Assembly: GCA_030549775.1 (NCBI GenBank)
Contig: CM060172.1
Coordinates: 1,365,623 to 1,429,622, forward strand
Direction of reading: 5' to 3'
Source of the DNA: Tamarix chinensis
Taxonomy: Eukaryota > Streptophyta > Magnoliopsida > Caryophyllales > Tamaricaceae
Length of the DNA: 64,000 bases
The translations under genes were made by a program, and so were the position numbers. A model generated the notes under the pieces. It was not told the DNA's origin and made no database searches. It saw only the letters and a program-made list of their open reading frames with translations. This document shows, one piece after another, positions 48,503 to 59,863 of the stretch. Positions within the stretch are counted from its first letter, which is position 1; each line of letters starts with the position of its first letter.

Positions 48503-50353
48503 TGCCTCGAAAATTCTAATTTTATTATTTATTATTAAATAAGATTTTATTATGAAAATTAATTAAATAAGTTATTTTTATTAAAATAAAAGGGAATTAG
48601 TTAGGGCAAATTAAGAAGGAATTTACAAGTATTTTAATTCGAAGAAAATTTGGTATTTTAGCTAATTAAATATTTTATTTTAGTAATTAATTAAATAAAT
48701 TATTTTATTTAAAATAAGAAGAAGAAAATAGTTTCAAATTAATATGAATTTTATAAATAATTTAATTGAAGAAAATTAGAGTGATTTGCTAATTAAAATA
48801 GAATTTATGGAAAATCTTTTTAAAATCCTAATTTACCCTAAAAAGGGATTTAAATATTATTTTATTTAAATATTATTATTTTTAAATATCCCAAATATTT
48901 TAATAAATTTAAATACCCAAAATAATTATTTTTCTCTTTTCCTTTTTCCCTTTTTCCTTTTCTTTCTTCCTTTTTCTTTATTTTTCTTTCTTCTTCTTTT
49001 CTTTTTCTTTTTCTTTTCCCCTGACTTGGGCCAGGCCAGCGGCCCAAGCCCGTCTTTCCTTTTTTTCCTTTCTCGCGGCCCAAACCACTCATCCGTTTCT
49101 CCTTCAGCGCAGCCCGCCCCGAAGTGCCGCACTTCGCTCCTGTTTCAGTCAAAACGCATCATTCTATTTAAATGAAATTTAGTCCGCGCCGACCGCCCAA
49201 TCTGCCTCCCTTTCTTTTCTTTTCTTTTTCCTCGGACCGCCGGTCCACCCCACACCTTTCCTTCTCCTTCTTCTTCTTCTCCCCCACCGATCGCACCTGC
49301 CATTATCGTCGACCAGCCACCTCCGAAACTGACACCGCTGATCTCACCCGTTTGACCGGTCGTTCCTCCCTTATTTTCCCCGTTGTTCCGCAGTTCACGA
49401 TGACCCAAACCACTTCCTCCATTTCTCGTGCAGTCTTCTTTTTCTGCACAACCATCCTGCCGTTTGATTTTTGCCAGCTTTTGCTGCCGCCGGTGAGCCT
49501 AAACAACCTACCCGATCCTCCAGTTTTGCCCTCCAACCTTAGCCCTCCATTTTACTCTATAAATATCCCTATAATCTGCCCTGTATCGAACCTTTGGCTG
49601 CTTACCCAAAAAAAAATTCCCTTGTTCGCCACCGCCCCTTTAGACACCAGCTCTTCCGCCGTCGGCCAACACCGTCACCAACTCCGCCCACCTACGCCTT
49701 CCCTGTACCTCCATCTAGCTAACCAAATCATCCATACCCCTCGATTCTTCCTGCACAAGCCACCCCGGCTGTGCGAAGTAGCCTTCCCAATCAACCTATT
49801 TTTCTGTCTCCGCCACCCTTTAAACCACCTCTTCCGCCGCTGCCGCCGCTTCTTTCACCTCCTAAAATGTTCTGCAGATCACCTTCTACCTTCCCCTACC
49901 TCTCTTTTCCTCTTTCTCCCTCTCCTCCTCTCTTTCTTCTTCTCTCCCATTTGGCCACCACCATCGCCGCCGTGCGCCGACACCCTTATTTTGTTTCTCT
50001 CCTCCTGGGAAACTCTAAACACCTCTACTCCTACCTTAATTCTCCCTATCTTTTTCCCAGCATTCAACTTTTACCCTTTTCTTCTCTTTTTTCGGCCGCC
50101 GCCGCCGCCGTGCACCACTGCCGGTGCCGCCTATCCCCACCAGCCTAAGGTTGAACCCTAGACCCTCTCAACCCTTTTCCCTATTTTTATAGGCCTTAAT
50201 TTAATTTATTTCATTTATTTGGATATAAATACTATTATTATTAAGACCAATCGGTTTGGTACTAAGTGTGGTGGTAACATCCCCAGAATTCAAGAGTTTT
50301 AATTTAAATTCTTCCACTTTAAAAAAAAAAGTAATGAATTTTGGGGTGTTACA
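48503..50353 (+). mobile_element. Shorter member of the long-LTR family (probable solo LTR)
   Basis: Starts about 48503 (TGCCTCGAAAATTC) and ends at 50353 with AATTTTGGGGTGTTACA. The order matches the other copies: AT-rich start, CT-rich block, TATAAATA at 49558, CT/GC-rich leader, then CCAATCGGTTTGGTACTAAG (shared with GAACCGGTCTGGTACTAAG near 10935). At about 1.85 kb it lacks the donor site and hairpin array of its 4.4-kb relatives. The 329-codon Pro/Ser/Leu-rich open frame (49172-50161) spans the TATA box and has no domain, so I do not call it a gene. No target duplication was found. Confidence 0.55.
49558..49565 (+). promoter_or_regulatory. Probable LTR TATA box
   Basis: TATAAATATCCC, equivalent to the boxes at 1010 and 13870 on the minus strand. 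Confidence 0.5.
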
Positions 50354-51076
50354 CAACCCCTCAGTATGGGCTCAGAGGTTTTAACACTTCGTATGAGGAA
50401 CGTACCATGGAAGCCTTGGCTTAGCGAAGCTAAAAAGCCGCCAAGTGTGCCTAATGACTCATTGGTCTTAGTACCTCAACCAAGGACGCACCTTAAGAGC
50501 TTGGGCTTAATGAGTGAAAGAGAATTTCACTATTTAACTTCACTAGGTGTGTTCCTCAAACTCAGTAAATGAAAGCAAGATGTTTTTTAAGTCATTAGGT
50601 ATGTTTGGGGCTAATGTATTGAGCCTTGGACTTAGTACAATTCACCAAGTGTACCCGCCTTCACCGATTAAAAACCTTTGGGAGGGCTTACATGTTAAGC
50701 CTAGGATAAATGAGTGAAAGCTTCTTGGTGTACTTTTACATCACTAAGTATGCCCGTCTTCAATGCTCAATGGCCTTGGTGAGGGCCTACCAAAACAAAA
50801 TTGTCAACAACTTCTTTATGTGAGAGCTTACAATCTTTGCTTTGTCCACAACCTCTTGTCAGATGAATCTTTATGAGAGAACTCACAGTCTTTGCTTTAT
50901 CAACAGCCTCTTGATAAATAAATTATGTGTTCGAAGTGTAAGTGCTCATACTGTTCAACAGATGTATTTACTGTAGAAAATATTACCACTACCAAACAAT
51001 GGAGAGACAAAATTTTATTTCTTTAATATCAATGCTAAAGAAAAAGAAACTAACAAAATACATGACAATTCCTAGC
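50354..51076. other. Intron sequence, no gene recognised
   Basis: Short internal repetition of the phrases CTTGGGCTTAATGAGTGAAAG and CACTARGT around 50500-50760. The open frames 50366-50572 and 50942-51145 have no domain. Confidence 0.4.
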
Positions 51077-51929
51077 CTAAATGTAATACCCCGGATTTTG
51101 AAACCTAATTTTATTAAGCCTAATGATTTTATTAGCGTAATTTGATGTAAATATTTAATTATTTTAATTTCGATTCGTTTTATGGATTTATCGACGATTT
51201 CGAATTCATATTTGAATTTAATTAATTGTTGTCGTTGCGAATCATTTTAGATGAATTCGTTCACGACCATGATTTTATTATATTCTTATGATTTCGATTT
51301 TCGGTTAAAAATATGTAATCCCGTTCTTTCTCGTATTTTCATTTTTAATATTTTAGATTCGTTTCCGATTATAACTTCGTCGTGTGATTACGACTTTATT
51401 TTGGAGTTATACTTCGTTAACGAGATATATTATTTAAATTATGGAATTTCTGTTTAAATAGTTAAATTTATTTTAATGATTTTATCCGTAGAAAATATTT
51501 CCGACTTTAAATTTATTCGTTCTCGGTAATCGTTAATATTTTCGGGAAGTTCTAAATTAAAAAGGTTTTTCGGAAATTATTTATAAATTTCTTTCCGGAA
51601 TTAATTTTCTTCCGTTTTACTATTTTTGGTTTACGGAAAATCGATTTCAGAAATTATTTAAATTAGTCTCGGTTTATTAGAATTTAATTTAAATATATTA
51701 TTATATGCTTTTAAATAATTATTTCGAGGTCTTATAATTTATTTCTGTAAATAATATAAATTTTTACGTTCGTTGGTAAATTCTTCCGAAAATACTTCTG
51801 AAATTCTGTATATAGCTTTTATATTGATTTTAAGCCTTCGGAACCTTACGAAATGATTTTTCGTTAAATAAATTTTAGATAAATTTTTCCAACAATATTT
51901 TTTAGATGTTAGTATTTATTTATATGTGT

Positions 51930-51937
<8 letters not shown>

Positions 51938-51971
<34 letters not shown>
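51938..51971 (+). repeat. A34 homopolymer
   Basis: An uninterrupted run of adenines inside the LTR, just 5' of its GC-rich block. The length may be affected by assembly error. Confidence 0.95.
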
Positions 51972-51974
<3 letters not shown>

Positions 51975-53798
51975 AGCCTTACCCGAACCGGTCGACCCCC
52001 CCACTTCTTTCCTTTTCTCTCTTCTCTCCTTTATCTTCTTTTCCCGTGCGTTCTGCCCTGGTCTCTGCTCTGCGCCCAGAAACCCCAACCCCGACCTCCT
52101 CCTCCCTGCTCCTCCTTCGCCGGTCGTCGACGCCTCCCGACCACCGCAGCAGGCACCAGCCGCGAGCAGCCGCGCCCAGCAGCCGCGCCCAGCAGCCACG
52201 CACAACAGCAGAAGAGGGCAGCAGCAACCGCGCAGGAGCAGCAGCGGCAGCAGCGACGAGCCACACAGCTCGCGCCACCGCCCAGTCACCGGCGAGCCTG
52301 GCTGACCATCGGCGAGCTGTCTCCGGCCTCCGACGAAGCTTCTCCGGCCTTCCATTGTCCCGATTCGTTGATTTTCGTTTGGTATAAATTTCCGAAAACC
52401 CTAATATTAATTTGATTAATTGAGTGTGATTTAGCTTGTGATAAGCTAAATTAATTGTTGTATTATGTATATATGTGCTGTAAGATTGATTTGGATATGT
52501 TAATTGTATGGTTTGTGTTCGGAATTTGGAAAATTGAATTTTAGGTCGGGTTATGCCCAAATTTTTCGGATCCGTCCAATTTGGCGATTTTGGATAAATT
52601 GATTATACAATATGTTTTTAAATGTATCTAATTTCATGTCGGAACCGTCAATTTGAGAAATTTATGCGGAATCAATCGGAATTTGATTTCTAGGTCAAAA
52701 TTCGTGTGTGTTGAAATTGGGTTGCGTAATTGAGTCGTTTCGCTCAATTGATTTTACAATATCGTTTGAAATATATTTAATTTCATATCGGAAGTGTTGA
52801 TTTGGGAAAATTGTGTGTAATTAATCGGAATTGGATTTTTAGGTCAAAACTCTTACGGGTCCAAATTGGATTGTGTAATCGGGTCGTTTTATTCAATTGA
52901 CTATACAATTTATATTAGAATATATTTAATTACATTTCCGAACCGTCAATTTATATATTTTAGCAAGAATTGATCGAATTTGCGTTACGGGCTCAAAAAC
53001 CCTAATTGTACTAAATTGGGTATTTCTTTTAGCGGTTTTGATCAATTGATTATTTGATATGTTATAAAATATGTCTAATTGCATTTCCAAATATTCAATT
53101 TAATTAAATTAATAGAATTCAACCGAATTGCATTTTCGGGCCTAAAACCCTAGATTTCAAGTGAGATTATGAAATTGGTTAGTTGTATAATTGTTTTTCT
53201 AAAATTAAATTTATATAAGTAGTTGAAATGATCCTAATTGTATTCTAATACCTTTAATTGGAATTAATTGATTTGAATTATCTGAGTTTGTGTCGTGGGC
53301 TTTAAAACCCTAATTTTGAAAACGGATCGTCTTGAATTGGTTAATCGGAAGATTGTTTTGTTGAAATTAATTATCTAGATTTATCTAAAATTAGTTTAAT
53401 TGTGTTTTAAAACTATCCATTTGAGGTAATCGAAGTGATTTGGTCGATTTGTAGTTTAGGCATTCAAAACCCTAATCTTCGGGGATTGTTTTATAAAATC
53501 GATTGTGCTGTGTGTCTTTTATCAAATCGATTTCTGTCTTTCGGTTTTAAATCATTTGATTTATATTTTAATCTTATATCTTAATAGAGCTATGCTCTTG
53601 AGTCCTAAGTTCTGGACGCGTTTTCCAATAAAGATCGTTTGTGTTTATTTAATTAGAATATGTGAATTATTAATTGATAAGATAGTTTCTAACCTAGTTC
53701 CGATTTCTATCGGCGATCTAGGAAAACTTTCTCGTGGATTGTTGAGCCTTCGATAGCTCTCTCTCATTCTCAATTTGCTTAGCTAGCTTCGGATTGAG

Positions 53799-53804
53799 GT
53801 AAGT
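53799..53804 (+). promoter_or_regulatory. Consensus 5' splice site in the LTR leader
   Basis: GAG|GTAAGTCATTACTTACC, equivalent in position and context to 8851. The following ACTTACC makes a small stem with GGTAAGT in both copies. Confidence 0.45.
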
Positions 53805-54161
53805 CATTACTTACCTTTACTTATGATAGAATCTGGATGTATTTCTGTTCCGAGTGGAAGGTGATGACTATGCTTATTGATCATTTAATCATGTCCAGTG
53901 TATGCTGTTTTCTGTGTGGTAATTTTATGTATGTATGAATTCATAGCCTCAATGCCAATGTGTATTAATATAACACTTGAATATGGTATGTATTTGAGTA
54001 TGTGAATGGTTGAATCTTGATTGAAATTATATGATACCCTATGATGTATCTTTATGCCATGAAATTATTTATGTGGGCCTGATTTACGGTCGGCTAAAAT
54101 TATTGAATAAGATACTAATTATTTAAAGTGAAAGATTACGTGAGTTGGGCCGAGGTGTAGG

Positions 54162-54786
54162 GTCCGTTCCACCGGACGATAATAGTGGCTCGGGTGTGTT
54201 GTCCCCGAGAGGTGCTTCAAGCCGTTCCACCGGTTCAGAATAGTGGCTCAGGAGCGTTTTGCCCTGGGAGGTGTAGAATCCGTTCCACCGGATGATAATT
54301 GTGGCTCAGGTGACTTGTCCCTGAGAGGTGCTTCAGTCCGTTCCACCGGATTAAGAATAGTGGGGCCCTATACTCATCGTGAAAAAGAATATGGTATGAA
54401 TTAAGTAATGAATAAGACACTAATTATTTAAAGTGGAAGATTACGTGAGTCAGGACCAGGTGTAGGATCTGTTCCACCGGATGATAATAGTGGCTCGGGT
54501 GTGTTGTCCCCGAGAGGTGCTTCAAGCCGTTCCACCGGTTCAGAATAGTGGCTCAGGAGCGTTTTGCCCTGAGAGGTGTAGGATCCGTTCCACCGGATGA
54601 TAATAGTGGCTCGGGTGTGTTGTCCCCGAGAGGTGCTTCAAGCCGTTCCACCGGTTCAGAATAGTGGCTCAGGAGCGTTTTGCCCTGAGAGGTGTAGGAT
54701 CCGTTCCACCGGATGATAATAGTGGCTCGGGTGTGTTGTCCCCGAGAGGTGCTTCAGACCGTTCCACCGGTTTAAGAATAGTGGGG
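54162..54786 (+). repeat. Hairpin-module array with 116-bp period
   Basis: Two blocks of about 58-bp modules, here alternating in two types so that the array repeats every 116 bp (for example GGATC(C/T)GTTCC at 54465, 54581 and 54697). A 305-bp larger duplication joins the blocks. Each module has hairpin A (nnCCG-TTCCAC-CGGnn) and, except the closing module, hairpin B (CTCGGG..CCCGAG or CTCAGG..CCTGAG). The last module of each block ends AATAGTGGGG. Confidence 0.9.
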
Positions 54787-54940
54787 TCCTTGAACTCATC
54801 GTAAATAAATAAAATTAGATGTAATAATGATTATCATTGGATTGTTAGATTGGTGTTACTTAGCATGCTATCGTGATTTCTTGTACGCTTGTATCTTATG
54901 TGTTTTATGCTTCCTTCCATGAGTTTGGTAGTATTGATTT

Positions 54941-55033
54941 ACTCAGTACCGGACCCGTACTGATGCTACCTTGATTGAATGGGTCTTGTGATGATCCACT
55001 GATGGTGGGGAGCAGATCTCTTGTGCAGGTTTC
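54941..55033 (+). other. Conserved block near the LTR 3' end
   Basis: Partner of 10562-10653; about 7 differences in 92 positions. See that entry. Confidence 0.7.
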
Positions 55034-55508
55034 AGTTCGAATATTATATTTGGGTGGAAGACTTGACTTGAGAGAGTAGGCAATCCGGAATTTGATCTAT
55101 CGGGATTGGTCTTGTTTAACTGTATTTATGTCTGGAAATTTCAAGTGTTGTATTTAAAATATCAAGGGTATTGTAATTAACTTTTAATTTATCGTACTCT
55201 GATAAGCTTTTAAAATTCGGATTTATTTCGCAGGTTCCGCTGATTGATTCAGCGATGATTTTATTTAGTGAATTGATTCACTTGCCATCTGCCTGTGGAT
55301 ATCTCCTTGTGGGAGTTTATCCTTACGGCATTGATGTTTAAAGTTTTGTTTGACAGGTTTTAGCCTTGCATCTAGCATAAGATAGATGGTGGACATTTAT
55401 CTTGTGTTAGATGTAGCGGTAACATTCCCCAAATTCTCTCCTAGCTTCCGCTTTATCCTTTTAAAAAATTTTTTTTTCAGGAGTGAATTTTGGGGGTGTT
55501 ACACTAAA

Positions 55509-56276
55509 ACAATACCCTTATTTACCAATACTATAATTAACAACAAGAATGTTTAAATTGATACCAGCTATGGTCACGCCAATTTCTCAACCCTACATTC
55601 CTACACACATTAAGCAAAAGCAAATTCCTTGAAAAAGGTAACTTTTTCTAAACCCATGATATGATAATATTTGCTAAGATATTATATATTATTATATTTT
55701 AATAATATAATACCATATAATAATTTTTGCTACTATACTATTGCCTCCGTTTTTTTTTAAATCAACACGAATTTCAAAAATAACTTTAGCCATTAATATC
55801 TTTAATATATATTCTTAAAAATTATAAATAAATAAAATATTAGGAAGAATATAATAATTATAATTTTATAACATAATATATCATACTAGGAGAGAAATAA
55901 ATGGTTAAAATTTATCCATAAAATCCATGAAGACTTTCTTTAAGAGGGAGGAGTATATTATTAAGATATTATAACTTATGTTATTACCAAATACCAATAA
56001 ATATTACTAAACAATTTAAGACTCAAAATATAAATGGAATCTGAAAATTTATACTAATGACATGGCAGCCCAACCTGCATCATTATACAATATGAAAAGA
56101 ATTTGACCAAACTAAATGGCTGACACAAGCTAGCATCCATGGTGTGTGTCTTTATTCTATGGAAAGTTGGTAATAACATAAACTAATGGCAGCAATAAAT
56201 ATCATGTTATCAACCAACTTTGAAAGAGCACAGGGATTTTGCAGGTAGATGAATTAATGTGGGCCTACAAGTTAAG
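55509..56276. other. Intron sequence, no gene recognised
   Basis: AT-rich, with no open frame of note. Joining 51081 to 55509 would restore the sequence before the solo-LTR insertion. Confidence 0.5.
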
Positions 56277-56281
56277 AGTTT

Positions 56282-56482
56282 TGTCGAATATTTATCCTCA
56301 AAGTTAGGAATTAGGTACATATGTTAATTTCTGTTTTTTAGGAGGTAAAATATCTTTTTTAGATTGCTGGATTTTAGGAGTCAGAATATCTTATCTTTAT
56401 TATCTTTTAGTTATATGGATGTCTATAAATAAATCCTGTACTCTCTCAGAAATATAGAATAAAAATTTCTCAAACTTCCACA
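56282..56482 (+). repeat. 5' LTR of the copia element
   Basis: 201 bp, begins TGTCGAATATTTATCC and ends ACTTCCACA. It contains TATAAATAAATCC about 50 bp before its end. Confidence 0.93.
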
Positions 56483-56578
56483 TGGTATCAGAGCAGGGAA
56501 ATTCTAAAAAACCCTAGCCTTCTTCCTCCTCACCAGCATCCTCAGCTTTTCCCAGAAAATCTCAATTTTTTCTCCCTA

Positions 56579-57574
56579 ATGGCGAATGAACAAACCAGTT
56601 CCATCTCTGAAACCTCCTCCTCTCCTTTTCATAATTCCAACTCTGGAAATTCTGGAATGACTGAAAATACCTCTCTTCTTATCACAAATCATAAACTCAA
56701 CATACAAAACTACCTGCAGTGGTCCCAATCTGTCTGTATGTTCATTGGTGGTAGAGGAAAAGAGGATTATTTGTCCCGAGAAACCAATATTCCTCAGGAA
56801 AATGATCCAAACTACAGGAAGTGGAAGGCTGAAAATCATCAAATCATGTCTTGGCTCATTAATTCAATGAATGTTGATATTGGTGAAAACTTTCTCCTCT
56901 ACGAAACTGCTCATGAAATATGGGAAGCAATGAAAGAAACTTACTCTAGTTCTGATAATACTTCAGAACTTTTTGCAGTGGAGGCAATCCTTCATGACCT
57001 TCGTCAAGGAGAATTGAAGGTAACACAATACTTCAATATACTAACCCAACATTGGCAGCAGTTAGATATGTTTGAGTCTCATGAATGGAAATGCCCGGAT
57101 GATAGGGCATTATATCGAAAGATACTTGAGCAAAAAAGAACTTTTAAGTTTCTGTTGGGTCTAGATAAAAACTTGGATGAAGTCAGAGGCAGAATAATGC
57201 GAACAAAACCTCTTCCTAGTCTTCGAGAGGCATTTTCAGAAGTCCGCCGAGAAGAAAGCAGGAAGAGAGTAATGTTGGGCAACTCACAACCACCTTCAAA
57301 CCTAGATGGATCTGTCTTCACTACTCAGAGTTCATGGCCCCCAACGCCCGTATACAAACATCAGCCAAGAAAGGGGCGACCTTGGTGTGACCATTGCTCA
57401 AAATCTGGTCATACAAAGGAGACTTGTTGGAAGCTATATGGCAAACCAGCAAACTGGAAGCCAACCAAATCAGTCAAAGATAACCGTGCAAGCTCAGCAA
57501 GTGTTACAGAAGAACAACAAAGCACAACTGAGACCAGTCCATTCACTAAATATGTTAAAACTACTGCTGAATAA
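56579..57574 (+). pseudogene. Copia gag with zinc knuckle
   Basis: 331 codons starting MANEQTSSISETSS, about 85 bp after the primer site. The central copia gag domain begins near residue 38 (HKLNIQNYLQWSQSV) and includes WEAMKETYSS and LPSLREAFSEVRREE. The CCHC knuckle C-x2-C-x4-H-x4-C (CDHCSKSGHTKETC) is complete at about residues 269-282, followed by WKLYGKP. The stop at 57574 follows a frameshift near 57545; in related elements gag runs on into pol. Capsid and RNA-binding roles are family knowledge. Confidence 0.85.
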
Positions 57575-57579
57575 CAACC

Positions 57580-58250
57580 CTCCACATCTCTCTACCACTG
57601 CAGATGCGGCTAGTTTGCATGCAAACTCAGTTAAACTGCCCTCAAAGCACTGGATTGTTGACTCAGGGGTATCAGATCATATGACAGGAGATAGAACTCT
57701 TCTCTATGACTATCAACAGTGTTCCTCTAATCTCAGGGTGAAGATTGTTGATGGCTCTTTATCTAAAGTGGCTGGAACCGGATCGGTTAAATTATTACCT
57801 GGAATTATTCTTAAATATGTGTTACATGTTCCAAATCTTGATTGCAACCTCGTTTCCATCAGTAAATTGACTCGTGATAACCATTGCTTAACAACTTTTT
57901 CTCCAAGGGTTAAAAACATTAATGGAGCACGATGGTTTGTAACCTTTGTTGATGACCACACAAGACTTACATGGGTATTCCTTATGAAAGAAAAATCTGA
58001 ACTTACAAGGATATTCCAAACTTTCAATTCTATGATTCAGAATCAATTTGGCACCAATATCAAGATTTTAAGGTCTGATAATGCAAGGGAATATTTTTCT
58101 TCTGTCCTAGGAGATTAATTGTCTAAACAAGGGATAGTCCAAGTGAGTTCATGTGTCAATACTCCACAGCAAAATGGGGTAGCAGAGAGGAAAAATAGAC
58201 AACTATTGGAAGTGGCCCGCGCTATTATGTTCTCAACCACTGTGCCAAAA
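57580..58250 (+). pseudogene. Copia protease and integrase core, joined by a deletion
   Basis: The protease active site WIVDSGVSDHMTG is at 57650-57690, followed by the usual VPNLDCNLVSISKL. About ten codons later the text jumps from CLTTFSP directly to RVKNINGARWF and FVTFVDDHTRLTWVF of the integrase core. The whole GAG-pre-integrase HHCC zinc module (normally about 100 residues) is missing. The core continues with LRSDNAREYFSS (second catalytic Asp), a TAA at 58118, and NTPQQNGVAERKNR with the third catalytic residue (Glu). Confidence 0.85.
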
Positions 58251-58255
58251 TACCT

Positions 58256-58675
58256 ATGGGGGGAATTGTTCTTACTTCGGCATATCTCATAAATCGTTTA
58301 CCATCTTGTGTCCTTCAGTTTAAAACACCTCGCAATATTCTTATTAATTTTTTCCCTCATGCTCAATTCCTATCTTCAAATCTACCTCCAAAGGTATTTG
58401 GATGCTCCGCATTTGTTCATGTCTATTCCCAAAGCAGAAGCAAACTTGATCCACAATCCAAAAAATGTGTTTTCATTGGTTACTCAGCTCACAAAAAGGG
58501 GTATAAATGTTTTTGTCCTATTACTCGAAAAATGTTTGAAACCATGGATGTCACATTCTTTGAAAACAGTCCATATTATTCCAACCTTGAAATTCAGGGG
58601 GAGAACACGACAAACTTTCAGCCTTGGTGTTGGGATTCAATACTTGAACACAATTCTGAGTTTATTCCAAGTTAG
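58256..58675 (+). pseudogene. Copia integrase C-terminal part
   Basis: Back in the gag frame: TSAYLINRLPSCVL, then FGCSAFVHV, the KLDPQSKKCVFIGYS block and MDVTFFE, all standard for the region between integrase and reverse transcriptase. A stop (TAG) ends it at 58675. Confidence 0.85.
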
Positions 58676-58831
58676 TCTATTTCTCAAAAACAACCTTTAA
58701 GTCCAACTTGTGGATCTATTCCTTCTACACTAGATCAACCATCTCTACCCACATGCTCTAACCAACCAATACCTCAATCTACAAGCAAAGAGCTTCTAGT
58801 TTATTCCAAGAAGAATAGGCAAACTCAAGAG

Positions 58832-59836
58832 TTGGTTGAACCCAATACACATCTCACACCTGTCCAAGATTCTAAAATGGATCCAACACCTGCAGAAACT
58901 CATACAGATGGGAAGAATGATCAAGATACAAAGGAGATTTCAACAGAAGGAAACTTAGAGCTACCCATTGCTCTAAGAAAAGGTACTCGAACATGTACTC
59001 AATATCCAATTAAAGATTTTCTCTCCTATGCAAATCTATCAGGAACCTACAGGGTATTTCTATCAAAGATGGATGAAGTTCAAATTCCAGCAAACATCCA
59101 AGAGGCTCTTAGCCACCCAGGATGGAAACAAGCAGTTCAAGAGGAGATTAGTGCGTTGGAGAAAAATGGTACATGGATTATTACTGATCTTCCATCGGGA
59201 AAGAAAGCAGTAAGCTGCAAATGGATATTCACTGTGAAGTATAAAGCAAATGAACACATTGAGAGGCTTAAAGTGCAGTTGGTTGCTAGAGGCTTCACAC
59301 AGTCCTATCGAATTGGCTATCAAGAGACATTTGCTCCGGTTGCAAAACTCAATACTATCCGGATACTTCTATCATTGGCTGCAAATCTAAAGTGGTCTCT
59401 TCATCAACTAGATATCAAAAATGCATTCTTAAATGGGAATCTTGAAGAAGAGGTTTACATGGAGATTCCATCTGGAGTTCAAGAGAGATATGACAGCAGA
59501 AAAGTGTGCAAGCTATTGAAGTCTCTATATGGACTAAAACAGTCCCCAAGAGCATGATTTAGTCGGTTCTCAAAGTCAGTAAAATGACATGGCTTTACCC
59601 AGTGCCAAGCTGATCACACATTGTTTGTGAAACGATCATCATCAAATAAATTGACAGTTCTTATTGTCTATGTGGATGATATCATTCTAACTGAAGATAA
59701 TATGGACGAAATAGCAAGGATAAAACAAGCCTTAGCTGAAGAATTTGAGGTGAAAGATCTTGGTCCTCTTTGGTATTTCCTAGGAATGGAAGTTGCTCAA
59801 TCAAAGGAAGGTATATTTGTGTCACAACGCAAGTAA
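58832..59836 (+). pseudogene. Copia reverse transcriptase
   Basis: Includes ALSHPGWKQAVQEEISALEK, W(V/I)-type TWIITDLPSGKKAVSCKWIF, ARGFTQSYRIGYQETFAPVA, WSLHQLDIKNAFLNGNL (catalytic Asp kept), LYGLKQSPRA, and IVYVDDIILT with Y-V-D-D intact. Interrupted by a TGA at 59557 (where Trp is usual after SPRA), a second TGA about 10 codons on, and a TAA at 59836. Confidence 0.9.
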
Positions 59837-59863
59837 ACCTTAGATTTACTAAAAGAAACTGGT

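Larger units (their letters stand above)
51082..55503 (+). mobile_element. Solo LTR, 4422 bp, of the long-LTR family
   Basis: Ends are TGTAATACCCC and GGGGGTGTTACA, flanked by a perfect target duplication ctaaa (51077-51081 and 55504-55508). No primer site or coding interior is attached, so this is a solo LTR. Layout: AT-rich U3-like region, A34 tract, GC-rich block (51975-52370), TATA-like GTATAAATTT (52381), leader with repeated CAATTGATTATACAAT-type phrases, donor GAG|GTAAGT (53799), hairpin array (54162-54786), conserved block (54941-55033), 3' end. Open frames in 51906-52560 are GC-rich low-complexity text (Arg/Ala/Gln), not genes. It is the best-preserved reference copy in the window. 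Confidence 0.8.

Noticed and set aside
48488..50358. caacc on both sides as a target duplication for the LTR at 48503-50353
   Set aside because: The left copy is 10 bases away from the apparent LTR start, so it is probably chance.
51979..52560. Arg/Ala-rich 193-codon minus-strand open frame
   Set aside because: Antisense to the GC-rich block of a solo LTR, with overlapping open frames on both strands, as expected from composition.
54162..54786. CRISPR-like array (regular short repeats with short variable parts)
   Set aside because: The units tile without unique spacers, alternate in two types and belong to a plant LTR.
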